A stretch of DNA of 64,000 bases from Acanthaster planci. Lineage: Eukaryota; Echinodermata; Asteroidea; Valvatida; Acanthasteridae. Below the pieces are notes generated by a model that searched no databases, was not told the DNA's origin, and saw nothing but the letters and a program-made list of their open reading frames with translations. A program made the translations under genes and the position numbers. The stretch is from NCBI RefSeq assembly GCF_001949145.1, contig NW_019091437.1, forward strand, positions 358,754-422,753, read 5' to 3'. The first letter of the stretch is position 1. Every line of letters starts with the position of its first letter. Below, piece after piece: positions 1-11,773 of the stretch.

Positions 1-294
1 AGGAAGAAAACAATTTTTTTAAAAATAACCTACAGAATGTGGCTCGAACACGGCACGATGACTTTACGATAAACAGTACCATGACAATGGGTGGAAATTG
101 AAACTCTGTATACTGGGCAATGATAATATTGTGCAATGCTGTAACCATAGAATTTCCTAGCTGCCTTACAGTTACCCTAACTACAGCCACTTGAAAAATT
201 ATAATCATGCACTGCACTGGCCTGCAGTAAAAGTGACAATCTAAAAGCATTTTCAATGTAGGCGTGCTGTGTGAAACAGAATGGGGGACTTTGA

Positions 295-756
295 GGCTGA
301 GTTCGGGCGGCTTGTTCTCATATGTTCACGAACAGTTCGATTTGGTGTTCGTGGTCTGGCCACTTAAACGCCAGGAACGTACAACCGGTTATTGCTACAT
401 TTGTTTGTAGCAAGCAACATGCAACATGGCAGTGTCCTAGTGCATTCTTCGAGACTTAATGTTTCAGTAGCTGGGCTCACTTGTTTTCCATTAAAAACAA
501 ATAATTTCTGCTATGGAAAATTATTGTTAATTTTGCAAAACTTTCCATTGTCACCAGCTTTGTAAGCTATCTCGATTGTTTTTGTGGGGTTTCAAAAATC
601 AAATCTCACGAGTTTTCCATGTGTTCGTGTAAAACCCTGATGAGAAGGTGGTGTGTGATTCTGTTCCAAGAACAGTGTTCTTGGGTCGTGTTCTCGCCGT
701 TCAAGCGTGGGAATAAGAAACCCCTGTCAAGAACAGACCGCCCGACCTCGACCTGA
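295..756. mobile_element. Hairpin-ended MITE-like element
   Basis: The two ends are inverted copies of each other. The left arm (about 295-320) contains GAGTTCGGGCGGCTTGTTCT and the right arm (about 730-756) carries the reverse complement of GAGGTCGGGCGGTCTGTTCT. Nothing between the arms looks coding. The size and layout fit a non-autonomous DNA element, but I could not define a target duplication, so the outer borders are approximate. The flanking sequence at 1-294 shows no gene or repeat that I can recognise. Confidence 0.5.
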
Positions 757-818
757 GATGCTGGCAGCAGCAGACATACTGGTCCTTTTCACAGTATCAC
801 ATGTGCGCACAATGGGTG

Positions 819-1818
819 TCAGTCACTTTGCCCCGTTTCCGCTGTACCCCTAACCACTTCGCCCTTAACCACTTCGCTCCATTGCCACGAAGCCCCATCC
901 CCACATCACCCCACAGCCACTTCGCCCCATTTCCAATTCACCCCGGTCAAGCTTGAATGCATTTGGAAACTCTGGCATAAACAGGGTGCCTTTTTATACA
1001 TGTCGGTGGCATGGATTGACACCAAGTGAAAATGGATTTGATAATAAAATTTCAGTCACGAAAAGAACAATATCATTCCCTTTTATTTTCATCATAGTTT
1101 CTCTGTAGTCCTCTATGGATCCACAGTCTTCTCTTCCACTTTTGTGAATCTGTTTCCAAACAAAGTGGACTGTTGGAAGACAGAAATAAAAACATGCATG
1201 TCTTTCCTTTATATTCTCCTTTGGCAAATATATTCTATTGTAGAGTCTTAACTTCAGAGTACCACGAAGGTAGAAACAGTTGCATGCAGCGAACGCATCA
1301 CCGGGTGGTAAGATAGATGACCGGCATCCCACGTGGTCAGACACCCGGGATTGTTTGACGCTAGAAATGCAATATTAACATAAATGTCAGTCAAGAGTCA
1401 CATTATCCCTTAAGTTTCTATAATCATATTTTGGTGAAACTGAGCACGCGCATGCAATTACAATTTCAGCATACCTTCATGCTCCTTACAGCGATAGAGG
1501 GAGTTGCCGACTTCACTCACGTGTGTCACTGCATTGAAAGAATTAGATTATTTCCTGGCCGTGTGACTCGTATCAACCCGAATCGCGTGAGGCTGGACGT
1601 CAACAGACTGTCAGGATGATCGTGTTTATTGTAACATTTTCCTTGAAAAATTGTTTGAATGGAAACCTTTAGTTTGGCTGGGCAGACAAACTGTTGATGT
1701 TGCAGCCTCCGCCTAGATTAAACTAAAACAAAAGATCTTATAGTTTACATTGGAGCAAACTGCCAGAGAGGCGAAGTGGCAATGGGGCGACATGGTTAGG
1801 GGCGAAGTGTCTGTAAAG
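819..1818. mobile_element. Element with repeated CACTTCGCCCC termini
   Basis: The left end (about 828-935) has several direct copies of a CCCCTAACCACTTCGCCC-like motif. The right end (about 1768-1812) has the same motif in reverse orientation, including GGCGAAGTGG and GGTTAGGGGCGAAGTG. Clustered subterminal motifs in opposite orientation at the two ends are typical of transposase-binding regions in DNA transposons. The interior, including a 116-codon open stretch on the minus strand at 994-1344, has no protein I recognise. A lone scrap of the motif recurs at 55871-55888. The exact borders are not defined. Confidence 0.5.
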
Positions 1819-2406
1819 CCTCAGAACTACTGCACACGTGCTTGGAATAATATGCGCCTGCTCAGAACTGATAAAAAGGATCAGCATGTTTGCCGCCACC
1901 AACAAGTGTCTCAGTCTCCCATTCGAGCTGTATTTTGTCCATTCTCAAAGTGGGTTGCCTAGCCTTACTTCTGAAAACTGTACGGCATGTATGACATGTA
2001 AGACCTTGTATGCACACAGGGTTGTGCCTTACAGTTCTGGAAGTAAAAGTAGCCTAGCTTTATCTGGTGGCATTGTGGTGCAGGCCTTGACACTGTGCAA
2101 GGTGTGGGAAAGAAATAACCCTGGAAATCTGGAGTTAGTCTAATTACTTAGGCCTTGAAAATTTTAGTTAGTTAGGCCGTGAGATTGAACATCCCGGAAT
2201 TCAATCCATAAGATTTTGAAAACCCATGAGGCTTTTTTTCATTATTCATTATTTGGAAGAGGTTGTTTACTGTACACTGATTACATACAAGTCCAAGCAG
2301 AAGGAACCAATCTTGAAATGCATCAGAGACTAGTTCTCAGTCCATCTTGCCTCACGCCGTGACTAATTTGTACACTTGCAATGTTTTTAGGAGGCCATTT
2401 GTTTAT
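1819..2406. other. Non-coding stretch, nothing recognised
   Basis: AT-rich sequence between two repeat elements. Short open frames overlap one another without coding character, and I saw no convincing splice-bounded exon. Confidence 0.5.
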
Positions 2407-2588
2407 AAGTGGAAAGATTTGCGGTAGCACCATGCGAAGGAATATATCTCGTATGAGTATGTATGGTTCTGACGACAGACTGAGCACGCAGTCCGAAACG
2501 TCAAGTATACTCACGGTTCTGTTCAAAACCACACAGACTCATAAGAGATATATTCCTTCGCATGGTGCTACCGCAAACCTTTCCACTT
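2407..2588. mobile_element. Hairpin MITE of the TTTGCGGTAGCACCATG family
   Basis: A near-perfect inverted repeat of about 50 bases. The left arm (2407-2458) reads AAGTGGAAAGATTTGCGGTA and onward. The right arm (2537-2588) returns the same sequence in reverse, ending CCGCAAACCTTTCCACTT. The centre holds one copy of a GAGTATGTATGGTTCTGA motif, which is the same motif that forms the 36-bp minisatellite at 58.65 kb. This element and the 58-kb locus therefore belong to one family. Confidence 0.75.
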
Positions 2589-2848
2589 ATTTCTGTCCTT
2601 CACCACGAATAGCCTGAAATTCCATCTGGCCATTTGTTTGCTATTTCTGATGCAAAAAACAATGTTTTTTCCTCAATAATGATAGTTTTGGGGAATAACA
2701 GAAATTTTTGGCGGCCGTTTCAGCGGTATGCGTGCGTTGGACAGTATCCGAATGTTTGTTCTCATGGCCTGAGGAAAAAATTTGACTTTGTTGGTCTAAC
2801 AGATAAAAAGCTGATTATTAACATCAATTTATTATTGACATAAAGGTA

Positions 2849-3057
2849 TGGAAAGAGCTCCATATACAGACAACACTAATTTTTTCTTAAAATGTTGTAA
2901 CGGCCATCAGGAAGTGATAACATGTCCCAAAAAGTTCAATTTAGCTGAGAAAATTCCGAAGCATTTACTTAATAAACACTTGGGGTTTTTTTTCAGACAA
3001 GTCTCACAGGTTTGTGCACAGGGGCATCAAGTGTTGTCCGTATATGGAACTCTTTCC
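2849..3057. mobile_element. Hairpin MITE, about 210 bp
   Basis: The left arm (2849-2876) begins TGGAAAGAGCTCCATATACA. The right arm (about 3029-3057) is its inverted copy and ends with TATATGGAACTCTTTCCA. The arms match over about 28 bases with few differences. The interior is non-coding. The target duplication is uncertain, because AAAGG flanks both sides only at slightly different spacing. Confidence 0.7.
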
Positions 3058-3908
3058 AAAGGGACTTTTATGTAAATTGGGAATTTCTACGGTCTTGATA
3101 GGTTAAGAAATTGACTAATTTCCATTTGTAAATAATGTAAACCTTAAATTCCCCTAAAATCAGCAGATGCCCCTTTAAATACTTGTTGGTGTTGATGACA
3201 CTTGAGAATTGCCATTGTCCGACACGGTATTTTCCCCATCCTTAATGACCAGGAAATCTGCAATGAAATAATACTAGGAAACTGGCTACAGACAGCATGT
3301 ACAAAGACCGCAGAGGCCAAGGGATAGGGGACATGTGCCCACATGGCAGAGTTTAGGCCGTTGATTGAGACATCAACACGGGCACTCCTCATCCAACTTT
3401 AAACTTACCAAATCTGGTCGTTTGCGACAAAGTTTAAACTAGCACCTGCTTTTCCTGCACTTGGTTTCGTCTCGCCCATGATTTCTCTTCGGTCGTATTC
3501 TTTAAAAAATGAGGGTTTCCCTTGATATGCAAAGAAAATTAGAGTTTTGAACAACGCTAGATGCCTATCAAGAAGTAAATCGTGAAAATGTACACAATAA
3601 ACGTGGGAGACCTTGTAGTCATGGGAACTAGACGCCCCCTACCTGCTGGCTGCTGCAATGCAAGCTAATTAATTGATTCGACAGCTTCATTATAACATGG
3701 GTATTAGGTAATAATAGAGGGATAATATTCGACATACAGTTGGGTGGAATCGAAATTGTTCTTCAAGTTTTACCTTTAAACGCAAAAACATGATGTTATA
3801 ATTGTATAAATAATGACTTTAAATAAATCAAAAGAATAAATATATCTTACTTTTAACACGACAAATGTAGCCCTCTGCGGTTACATACCAGACATGAACG
3901 AGACCTAC
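3058..3908. other. Non-coding stretch, nothing recognised
   Basis: AT-rich sequence without a recognisable gene or repeat. It leads into the GC-richer block that starts near 3880. Confidence 0.5.
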
Positions 3909-3958
3909 CTGTCTGCCAGTGGCCAGGGCCCGTCCAGTCTGGAGGACTTGTTCGCCAT
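3909..3958 (-). CDS. Possible first coding exon on the minus strand
   Basis: Read on the minus strand, an ATG at 3958-3956 opens a 16-codon frame (MANKSSRLDGPWPLAD...). It ends at a strong donor, CAGACAG|GTAGGT, with the intron starting at 3908, so the exon would end in phase 2. The surrounding 3.88-4.1 kb is GC-richer than its neighbours, with CpG-containing stretches such as GTCCGCGG, as at animal promoters. Any further exons would lie towards position 1 and I did not find them. The plus strand of the same block is also open (from an ATG at 3894 to a TGA at 4091), so strand and coding status are both uncertain. I do not recognise the product. Confidence 0.22.
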
Positions 3959-3959
3959 T

Positions 3960-4515
3960 GACGGTGTATTGCGTGCATGGGCGACCTCGATGTGGCAGCC
4001 GTCCGCGGAAAAACCACCCCTGAAATTCACCACACTCTGTGGTTTTGGTGCGAAAGTGAAAGGATTTGCAGTCTTGACAGCTGTCCCATGACAGGCCAGG
4101 CGCTAATTTTGGACGGATGGAGAACGCTTTTGGTTCGATAAACCAACGTTAATCAACGAGAGCGGCCAGCCTGTAGCTTGCTTTACCGGTGTTGTGACTC
4201 ATGTTGTACACGGATAGCCCGGTACAGCTTGACCGTTCATGTGCTGGTGACTTCCTGGGACACCAGTCAATCTAGCAGTACACGGAATGCTGCTATTTTG
4301 TGGAGAACTACCCTGGATTGTGTCATATTTGTGAACTAGCCATGGCGTTGTTTTTGTTTGGCTCCGCATGCCGGTTTTCATCCAAGAAAAGACATCACAG
4401 ATGTTGATTTTTTTTCTCGTTTTTTTTCGGGTTCGGACGCACCATGCGGATCCGGCGAGAGTAGCGGCAGAGGCCGTCTCAGACGACCCTCTTTCTCATC
4501 GTGGTTGTGCCGAGG
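3960..4515. promoter_or_regulatory. GC-richer block, candidate divergent promoter
   Basis: This interval separates a candidate minus-strand first exon (3909-3958) from a candidate plus-strand first exon that ends at a consensus donor at 4558. It contains several CG-bearing stretches (GTCCGCGG; GGATCCGGCGAGAG at 4447-4460) in an otherwise AT-rich region. No TATA box stands out. Reading it as a bidirectional promoter is inference from geometry and base composition only. Confidence 0.25.
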
Positions 4516-4558
4516 ATGGACCGACACACCGAATCTTTCATATGCATTAGTATATTTG
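4516..4558 (+). CDS. Candidate alternative first exon (1a) of the CUB protein gene
   Basis: The ATG at 4516 has a strong start context (A at -3, G at +4) and opens MDRHTESFICISIF plus one base, up to a consensus donor TTTG|GTGAGT. The exon ends in phase 1. Joined to the exon at 14794 it gives a charged N-terminus followed by the hydrophobic run FICISIFVFLL and then RHTAHCQ, a credible signal peptide. A short upstream frame begins at the ATG at 4453 and stops after six codons. This competes with, or is alternative to, the first exon at 10113. Transcription has not been shown, and the join is inference from phase, splice sites and resulting protein character. Confidence 0.35.
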
Positions 4559-6328
4559 GTGAGTGATGATAAACAAGCTTGAAAGTAAATGCAGTCGAGC
4601 GTGTTGTTGGAAATGGTGAGCGTGGTAAGGAACCAGTGTAAACTACTTTTGACTAAAATAGGTTTAGTTGTCTCCTGTTAATATTATGGACTCAGTTATG
4701 GCAAAATTCTGGTTGTAATAAATGTACATTGTCAGTCCCGGTGAATATATGCAGATTCTAGTCCTATCAGTCAAAGCGAAATGGTGTAGTGTGGAATTCC
4801 TCTTTTGAGAAGTTTCATAACTGCATTGTGTAAAAAGCATTTTTTGGCAACCCACTTATATAGAGTGGTCCTGTGGTTCTAACTCCTGGAGCACATAATT
4901 GCAAGTGCAGTTAGTCATCAATAGGTGTCTCTTGTGTTGCATGTTTCATCTTGACCCAATGTAGAATCTTGTGAACATGCTTATTGATGGACTGTACATG
5001 GTTACTGTCATCCACTGTGGTTACCAACTACGGCCAGTCATGAAATGCATTGCCCCGGTGGTGACACACTCCATTCATCTGCACCGCGTGCACATCGGCA
5101 AAGGGAAATCATATACAGGAACCAATGATCCAATTTTACAAGGGCTTTTGTCAGTTTCAAACGTCTGACAAAAATGTTACCATAAACCTTGAACCCTCAA
5201 TAAATTACTGAATCCCCTGTCCCATTCACATGCTCATATAACTTTAAAAAAGACTTGACCAAAATTACAAAACAAGCCCCCCATATCCCTGTACCGGAAA
5301 AAAGTACAATGAAATTAGAAGGGTGCTAAATTAAACCTCACTTTGATTGTCACAGAGAATTTAATTCACCCTAGCCCCTAAGCTCAGAAAAAAACACTGA
5401 ATTATTCATGTTGCAAAGGATTTTGGGTAAAAGAACTGATGCTTTCACTAACGAGCTTGTGTACCTTGCATGATTGATGTATGCTAGACGTTACTGCCCA
5501 ATAATAAAGTGCAGTGTGGGAGTTTCGTGCATTAAACTAAAAAAAAAAGAAAGAAAAGGTGAAATTCTCATGGGGCACGTACTGTAAGTTTTGATGGGTT
5601 CATGATTGTGCACTCACAGTGTTTCATAATTATTTGAAATTTCCAACACCGCCATGTGCCAGAAGAAAACATCGTCTCACATTGAATATTACAAAATGGA
5701 TGGAAAATAAAATATCTCTCTCTGACACAATTTGTGTAAGAAAGGTTTCGTACCAGTTGATATTCAGTCTTGGCATTCTCACCCTTGTTACGTCGTCCTC
5801 ATCCTTAGCCATACATGTAAATAAGCCAATTTCCCATTCCATCACCATGTTAATTTTAGGGCCTTGCGTGAGTAAAAGTGAACAAAGCTAGAGGGGAACA
5901 AATGGTCTACAACGAGAACAATCGTGAGCAGCCATTCGCCAAACGTTACGCAACGTTGTCATGAATTGGTTCCCCTCTGTTTAAGTCTTCTGAGCCTGCA
6001 CACATGAAACATGAAACAATGATTACAACCGACTGTCTTAGTGTTTTTATTTAATTCTTACATGTACATTTTATTTTACAAATAATGACAAGGTTTTATT
6101 ATTCAAACGTTTCACTATATTTGATGAATCATACGCTAGAAATCATTCTTAAAAACTTTTTCCAACGTTATGCTTAGTGCAGTGATTGATGATGCCCAAA
6201 AAACAGGCCAAACTAAATTGTTAGTTCACCACCTGATCAGAAAAAAATAGTAATGGAGGCAGTTGTGTCTTTGGGGCGGGATAGGGTCCGTTGACGTCAG
6301 ATTTTTCATCAAGGAAAACTACAGAAAA
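4559..6328. other. Presumed intron, no features recognised
   Basis: AT-rich non-coding sequence with a short purine-rich run near 5540-5562. Short open frames here lack splice-site support or any protein family I know. Confidence 0.5.
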
Positions 6329-6330
6329 TA

Positions 6331-7216
6331 CAGTCAACTCCAGTTTACAGTAAAGTCGACATCGCGTAACCCGTCATTTGTCCAAGTCAGCCGTTTGACA
6401 AAAGTCCCGATCGTCTGTAATCCATTTCCACTGAAAATTTCATTTCTAAGTCGGCCTTTATAAGTCGTCATTTCGTATATGTCAGCATGTTTTTCTTGGT
6501 CCTTTTTCCTCAAAACCAAAAAAAATTCCTTTGTGTAAGTCTTCATTTTAAACAAGTCATGCTTCTGTATCGGTTTCCTGATCCTTCGCTGCGGTTGCCA
6601 AGAAGTGTCAAGTGACAAGTCGCATGTGCCGTGCACGCACGGCCAGCATGAGTACATCAATACCAGTAACCCCTCTAGTGCAACACACATGCGCCCTGTC
6701 CATTTTGGGGGTCGTCTTATTGAATATAGTCTGGTTCCCTGCCCAAAGATTCCCGGACGACCCTTGATAATGTTTTGTCGGGTAGTCAGAATAGTCGGGT
6801 CTGGTATCCAGACTAAATGTGTATGGAACGAACTTAACCAATGCGTGTGTGTGGATGAGTGTATGTTTTCTTTACCGTAACTGTGTCACAAACATGTACA
6901 TGTACATACGTACTGCACTGTCGAGCCGTGATGTGATATGCAAGTGGCTTGCCGTCCTTGCTTCGTCCATAGGGGCACATGGTCAATTATTGAATTTGCA
7001 GGATAATAATCTAGAACGAATTTGCTGGAATCGACCATGGAGGTAGAAATAAACCAGGATAAATCAAACCCAAAATTAGTGCAAGTATAATGTACATAGG
7101 CAATACATGTGTACGTGTACGTCGGCAAAATGATGACTTACAACACAAGTCGGCATTTGCGTAAGTCGTCATAATTTCTTGAGTCCCAAGAGTGTCGACT
7201 TAGCCGGAGTTTACTG
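6331..7216. mobile_element. Non-autonomous CAG...CTG element with TA duplication (pogo/Tc1-like)
   Basis: The element starts CAGTCAACTCC and ends GGAGTTTACTG, with TA directly outside both ends (6329-6330 and 7217-7218). AAGTCGACA follows the termini inside both ends. Many AAGTCGTCAT-like motifs crowd the first 250 and the last 80 bases, in opposite orientations at the two ends, as expected of transposase-binding sites. CAG termini with TA target duplications are characteristic of the Tc1/mariner superfamily, especially pogo/Tigger. No transposase is visible in the 886 bases, so it is non-autonomous. Confidence 0.75.
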
Positions 7217-7452
7217 TATCAAGTATATTCAATATATCGCATATTTAAGTATGGTAAACGCTAGATAGTTTTGGATTAACAGTACTAATATGTCTGTGAT
7301 AAGTCAATCTACAGGATTTGTTGATCATGCTGTCATCGTAGACTTCACTTTTCTTCGAAAGACTTCTGCAAACATGCCGTGTACAAGAAAAGTTGAATAA
7401 CTTGAAAACATTGTTTACCTTGAAGTCACACTTCATTTCCGACAGGAGAATA

Positions 7453-7813
7453 CAGGCGATTCACAATAGAGCATGCCATCAAGAGTTTATCACAGACAGG
7501 CCACTTTTCAAGTTTACGGTCGACACGCTGCTGTGATTAAGCGCACTTGGTACGTAATTTGGGATATTTGATTGATTGATTGATTGAGACATTCCCTGCA
7601 CCACACAAAACCATTATTTTGACTACCTAACACCCATTCGCAATAAGCAGTTTTGAATTTTCAACCAAGATAAACAACAAACATTAAGAAAAAAATCAGG
7701 TTATTCGTGCACATCACAGTTAGTGAATGAGACTTTTTCGACTATCCCATAATGCACTGCAAAGAGGCCTCTCTGACAACCTCTTGGTGGCGCACTTCGT
7801 AGTGAATCGCCTG
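7453..7813. mobile_element. Short CAG...CTG MITE with TA duplication
   Basis: The left end CAGGCGATTCACAATAGAG and the right end (GTGAATCGCCTG, ending at 7813) are inverted copies extending for about 40 bases, through GCCATCAAGAG and its reverse complement. TA lies immediately outside each end (7451-7452 and 7814-7815). The 361-bp body has no coding capacity. It sits 236 bases after the 6331-7216 element but has a different terminal sequence, so it is a separate family with the same insertion habit. A (GATT)n run occurs inside it near 7570. Confidence 0.75.
7569..7588 (+). repeat. (GATT)n microsatellite
   Basis: About five tandem GATT units inside the small TA-flanked MITE. Confidence 0.8.
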
Positions 7814-7815
7814 TA

Positions 7816-10020
7816 TTGGAGATTGTGTGCATGGCTACCTCCAAAGCATGGAATGCCTTCACGGTACCTCCATTTAACTCGGAAGTTTCATTTAGCCAAT
7901 TTCAAAGAAACCTCGGCTGAAACGCAAACAAGTTTAAACTGATTGCGAAACTTTTTTGTGAGTCATTACTCCCTGACGCACTTGATTCTTTTCACACAAT
8001 ACAGTTGTGCACACAATACGCTACAGTACCATTATGATCATGCAAGTAACAGTATCTAGTCTATAGCCGCAAGGTTGCCTGATCACCAGCCATCACTCAG
8101 TTGTACGTGTAGCTTATGGATAGTCCAATCTTTAACTGTTTGTGATGGCCATGTGACCACACTGGAAATTTGGCTTTTGAATTAGTCCAGTCACTGTTGC
8201 TGGCCCCGTTGCCATTCGTGATTCAGGGGGGGGCAGCACATGCTCATGCATATGGTTGAAAATGGCAAGAAATAAAACTTCCTACACACTCAGTTTGATT
8301 TGTTTATTGTTAAATACCCATTTATGATAATTCAGGCAAGACAATATGAAAATTTGTGACGATATTTTCTATTGAAAACTACGCCATTACATGCATGCCA
8401 ACTGTTCTGATTTTTTAGTTATCAAGGGACTAAAAATTGGAATACTGTGATTTTCAGAAGAAAAACAAAAATCTGGAAACTGCCTGGTGCACCAAATTCC
8501 ATCTGGGAAGTTTGCCCATCCTCAATAGTCATGTAGATCCCTAGAGCCTGATGAACGTCACAACTATTGGCATGCATAATCGGACCTAAGCTGGGCCAGG
8601 AGAGGGCATAATTTTCTTGCCAGTGGAGGTTCCTTTGGTTGGAACTCCACTTAACTGGTTCACAGACAACTATGAAATGCATGTATTGCAGTTGCGTCAC
8701 TACCAACAAAATGAACACACACCACCAACATCACTCCTTTCAACCAATGATGGGGGGCTTTGCTCAACACAGATAATGGTCTTCATTGAGTGTTATAGTG
8801 AGAATTTTGTATAATCACAGACCTGCCAACTGTTTGATTTAAGCAGAACTGTTCTGATTTTTTAGTTTTTTTTTAGTCAAAGAAATTTACTCCTCGTCAT
8901 CGTATGTCGTACAATACATACTCACATATGCACTGATTGTGCCGAAAAAGCTTGGCTGCGGCTTCAATTACGCATACAACTGTATGCAAAGTGGGTGCAG
9001 CCACAACCGTACCTGTAGATTCGTGTGTAATTTTAAGCCACAGCCAATTGATACAGACACCACCCTCGACTCCATGGGCAGCTTGTGCATTCCCTTGAAC
9101 TTTCATAGCGCTGCAAGCTCGTATGAATGGGAACAAGATTGGTGCGTCAGGGACAAAAGTGAATGAAATGATGACAATATTTACTTCTGTGTGTCCTCCC
9201 AAAACTCCCTCATTCTACAGTTTGTCTTTTAGTATGAATTAAAACGACTTTTTCATAATCGTTTTGTATGCATGGTCCAATGATTAGGGGCAAAGAAAAT
9301 AAAGATATTGCCATTTGTGAATGAGCCTATTCATAACCAGTGCTTAGTGCACAGTGCATGTGATGACCACAATGCGATATCATGGATGTGAGCTTGACTA
9401 CACGAAGTGCTTGTGTACATGTATATCTACTGACTGCGTCTAAGCTGACAGGTTGATTTATCATGGAGAAGTGTGCCCAGAAATGAGCTAGAAGAGTGCA
9501 GAAATTTCAAGAAGAATAGGAAGTAAAATACCACTTCCCTTCTGCGTCCTCAAAGGGGAGCAGTTTTGTGCTTTGTTGATACTGTCGGCAAGACAGAGTT
9601 AGTGTAGTGGGGGACCATGGGGACTGAGCCATATTACACGTCACCGCAATCTAACACGAGAGTAAGCTAACATCCTTTTTCTGAAAAGAAGACACTTCAG
9701 TGATACAAATCCATGCTTTCTTTCCCCCAAAATGGGATCCTCATGCGACTGTATTGCTGTTTTCCAGTCTTGTTACATTTCACATTTGTAATTTCATTAA
9801 ATGCAATGAAAGAATTGTAATGCAGCCATAAAACTTTACTAACATTAGGTTAAATGAAATGTAGATGTACAAATAGAGAATAGGAAAGAAAAAAAATTAA
9901 TTACTCACAGGAGATCATTTTTTTGCAGGGTGGTTGTGGAAGGCGCAGGGGAAAATGACATATTCTGTTTCATGTTTCAATAAGAATTGTTGTTCCAAGT
10001 GACCTTTCCAGGGGTCTAAA
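7816..10020. other. Non-coding stretch with one direct-repeat pair
   Basis: No gene was recognised. The 18-base sequence CTGTTCTGATTTTTTAGT occurs at about 8403 and again at about 8850, and a TGCCAACTGTT string lies near both copies. The roughly 440 bases between them could be an inserted or duplicated segment. The rest is AT-rich without structure I could name. Confidence 0.45.
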
Positions 10021-10112
10021 CATAGCCCAAACCCAGAAGCTTCCTAAGGCGGGCGGGTCCCTGGACCTCACCCATTAGGAGCTGGCGCCAGGGTGCTCAC
10101 GTTGCATGCGCA

Positions 10113-10149
10113 ATGGCCGTTCTGCTTTCTGGCTTTCCAATGTTGGCAG
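10113..10149 (+). CDS. Candidate first exon (1b) with signal-peptide start
   Basis: A GC-rich leader (about 10030-10112, including GGCGGGCGGG and CTGGCGCCAGG) precedes an ATG at 10113 with G at -3 and G at +4. The frame reads MAVLLSGFPMLA plus one base up to the donor GCAG|GTATGT, so it ends in phase 1. Joined to the 14794 exon it becomes MAVLLSGFPMLAVFLL followed by RHTAHCQ, with the hydrophobic core and small-residue c-region of a signal peptide. An upstream out-of-frame ATG at 10106 has a weaker context and would end in phase 2. I prefer 10113 because it yields an export signal upstream of an extracellular domain. Linkage to the CUB exon 30 kb away is inference. Confidence 0.42.
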
Positions 10150-11053
10150 GTATGTAATCACATACACTGTGTTGTAGTACATTGCATGGTCGCAGTTGAT
10201 TCTGAGTGAATGCATGTACTTACTAGATGCTTTTCATGTGGGTATTAAACTGTGCAAAATGCTACATGTTGTACATGTCATGTAGATGAACTCATATTGT
10301 ACATGCGTATACATGTATTCTCCTTTTTGAAAACAAGCTCTTATAACTAGAAATCAGTAAAGCTGGTTAGTTGATGGTGGAATTGTCCACAGATCGGGAG
10401 GTAAGATTGAAAGGTCGAGCAATCAAGGCCAACATATGTCTTTGTAAGATACATGGATGGTAACTGGGCCTAATGGTAACATAACACTTCAATTCCTAAA
10501 ATCATAAATTTTTTTTTTGTGCTCTTTCCTTGCATGTATTCTGTGCATAATCAGTAGGCTTAACATGTACATGCTGAACATCCAAACTGGAGCAGTTAAC
10601 AGTAGTTCGGATCATTTTGAACGTGCCGTATGTTCCATGAATGTAAACTTCAGTTGATTTGCAATGTGGCTGCCGCGCTATCGTTAACGACACAGGTTCT
10701 GGTTACGCATTTATTTATGCAGGAAAGAGTTGAAAAAATAATGATACGTTCAGGAATTATGGATAATTTCAGCAATGGACAGTGTTGTAGTTTTCAAAAA
10801 TGGAAAGGGCCATGCATACTCCACTACATCATGCTCACTGCATGGCGCATGATTTTTTGTTGTGACTATGGGTGGCTTTGTTTGGACTTGGAAATGGGAT
10901 TGGTAAATTCAAGTAAGCAAATATTTGATTTTTAAAATTCAACTACTCGGATGTGAAGTATTTGGTTGCTACTAGCACTACCTCAAGCTAAGTGTTGCTC
11001 AGTATGTATACCTCTGTCTTGAATGCTGTATTTTCATTGGCCAAGAACTATCA

Positions 11054-11773
11054 CAGGGTTTCCCCTTAGCGGTCGCCCGCTAGCCAAATGCGAGTGAAAA
11101 CAGTCACGGGGAGTCAAAACACTTCCCTCAGTCGTTCGGCGGGCGAGTTAAAATATGTACACGTTGCTTGTTTTTCTGATGTGATTAAAGAAAGTAAAAC
11201 AAAGTCTTGATTTCAAAGTTTTACCTTTTGTCTGTCATGAATGTAACTTTATTTTATTGGAATCAAATAAACCCCAACATCGCTTCTGACTCGCACCTGG
11301 AATCCCGTATTGTGTGCTGGGACTACGTGTACATTGTACCTAGTACCTATCATCAATGCATTAACGATTGTTTCTCCAGTAGTCAGTGACCTCTATACAT
11401 GACCAATATAATTAACATACAATTCATACTGGGAACCAGATACCAAAAACCGATACTGCATCCATAGACTGGGGCAATCCAGTTCGAAAGTGACTTTGTT
11501 GTGCCACTGATCGCAAGCCCCTCATTGGACAATCATGCGGGATGAGTGAGTAGGGAGCAGGAACTAGTCTACCCACAAACCGCAATCACCCCACGGGATA
11601 GCAGTTGATAGAAACGTCTTGATGGACCATTAACCTTTTTAAGTCAAAAAACCTGCTTTAATTGTTTTTTTTCCACACATTTCATGGGCTAGTAAAAATC
11701 TCTGTGGGCTAGTAAAAATCACAATTTACTAGCCTGGCGGGCTACTCTCTGAAAAAATAAAGGGCAAGCCCTG
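11054..11773. mobile_element. CAGGG-ended DNA element with 5-bp flanking repeat
   Basis: The left end begins CAGGGTTTCCCC and the right end finishes GGGCAAGCCCTG, an imperfect inverted repeat. TATCA lies directly outside both ends (11049-11053 and 11774-11778). Inside the right part, GGGCTAGTAAAAATC is tandemly duplicated (about 11687-11720). CAGGG ends recall hAT elements, but those make 8-bp duplications, so the superfamily is open. No transposase is visible in 720 bases. Confidence 0.55.

Noticed and set aside
994-1344. 116-codon minus-strand open frame inside the repeat-ended element
   Set aside because: Considered as a transposase remnant, but no catalytic or zinc-finger pattern is visible.
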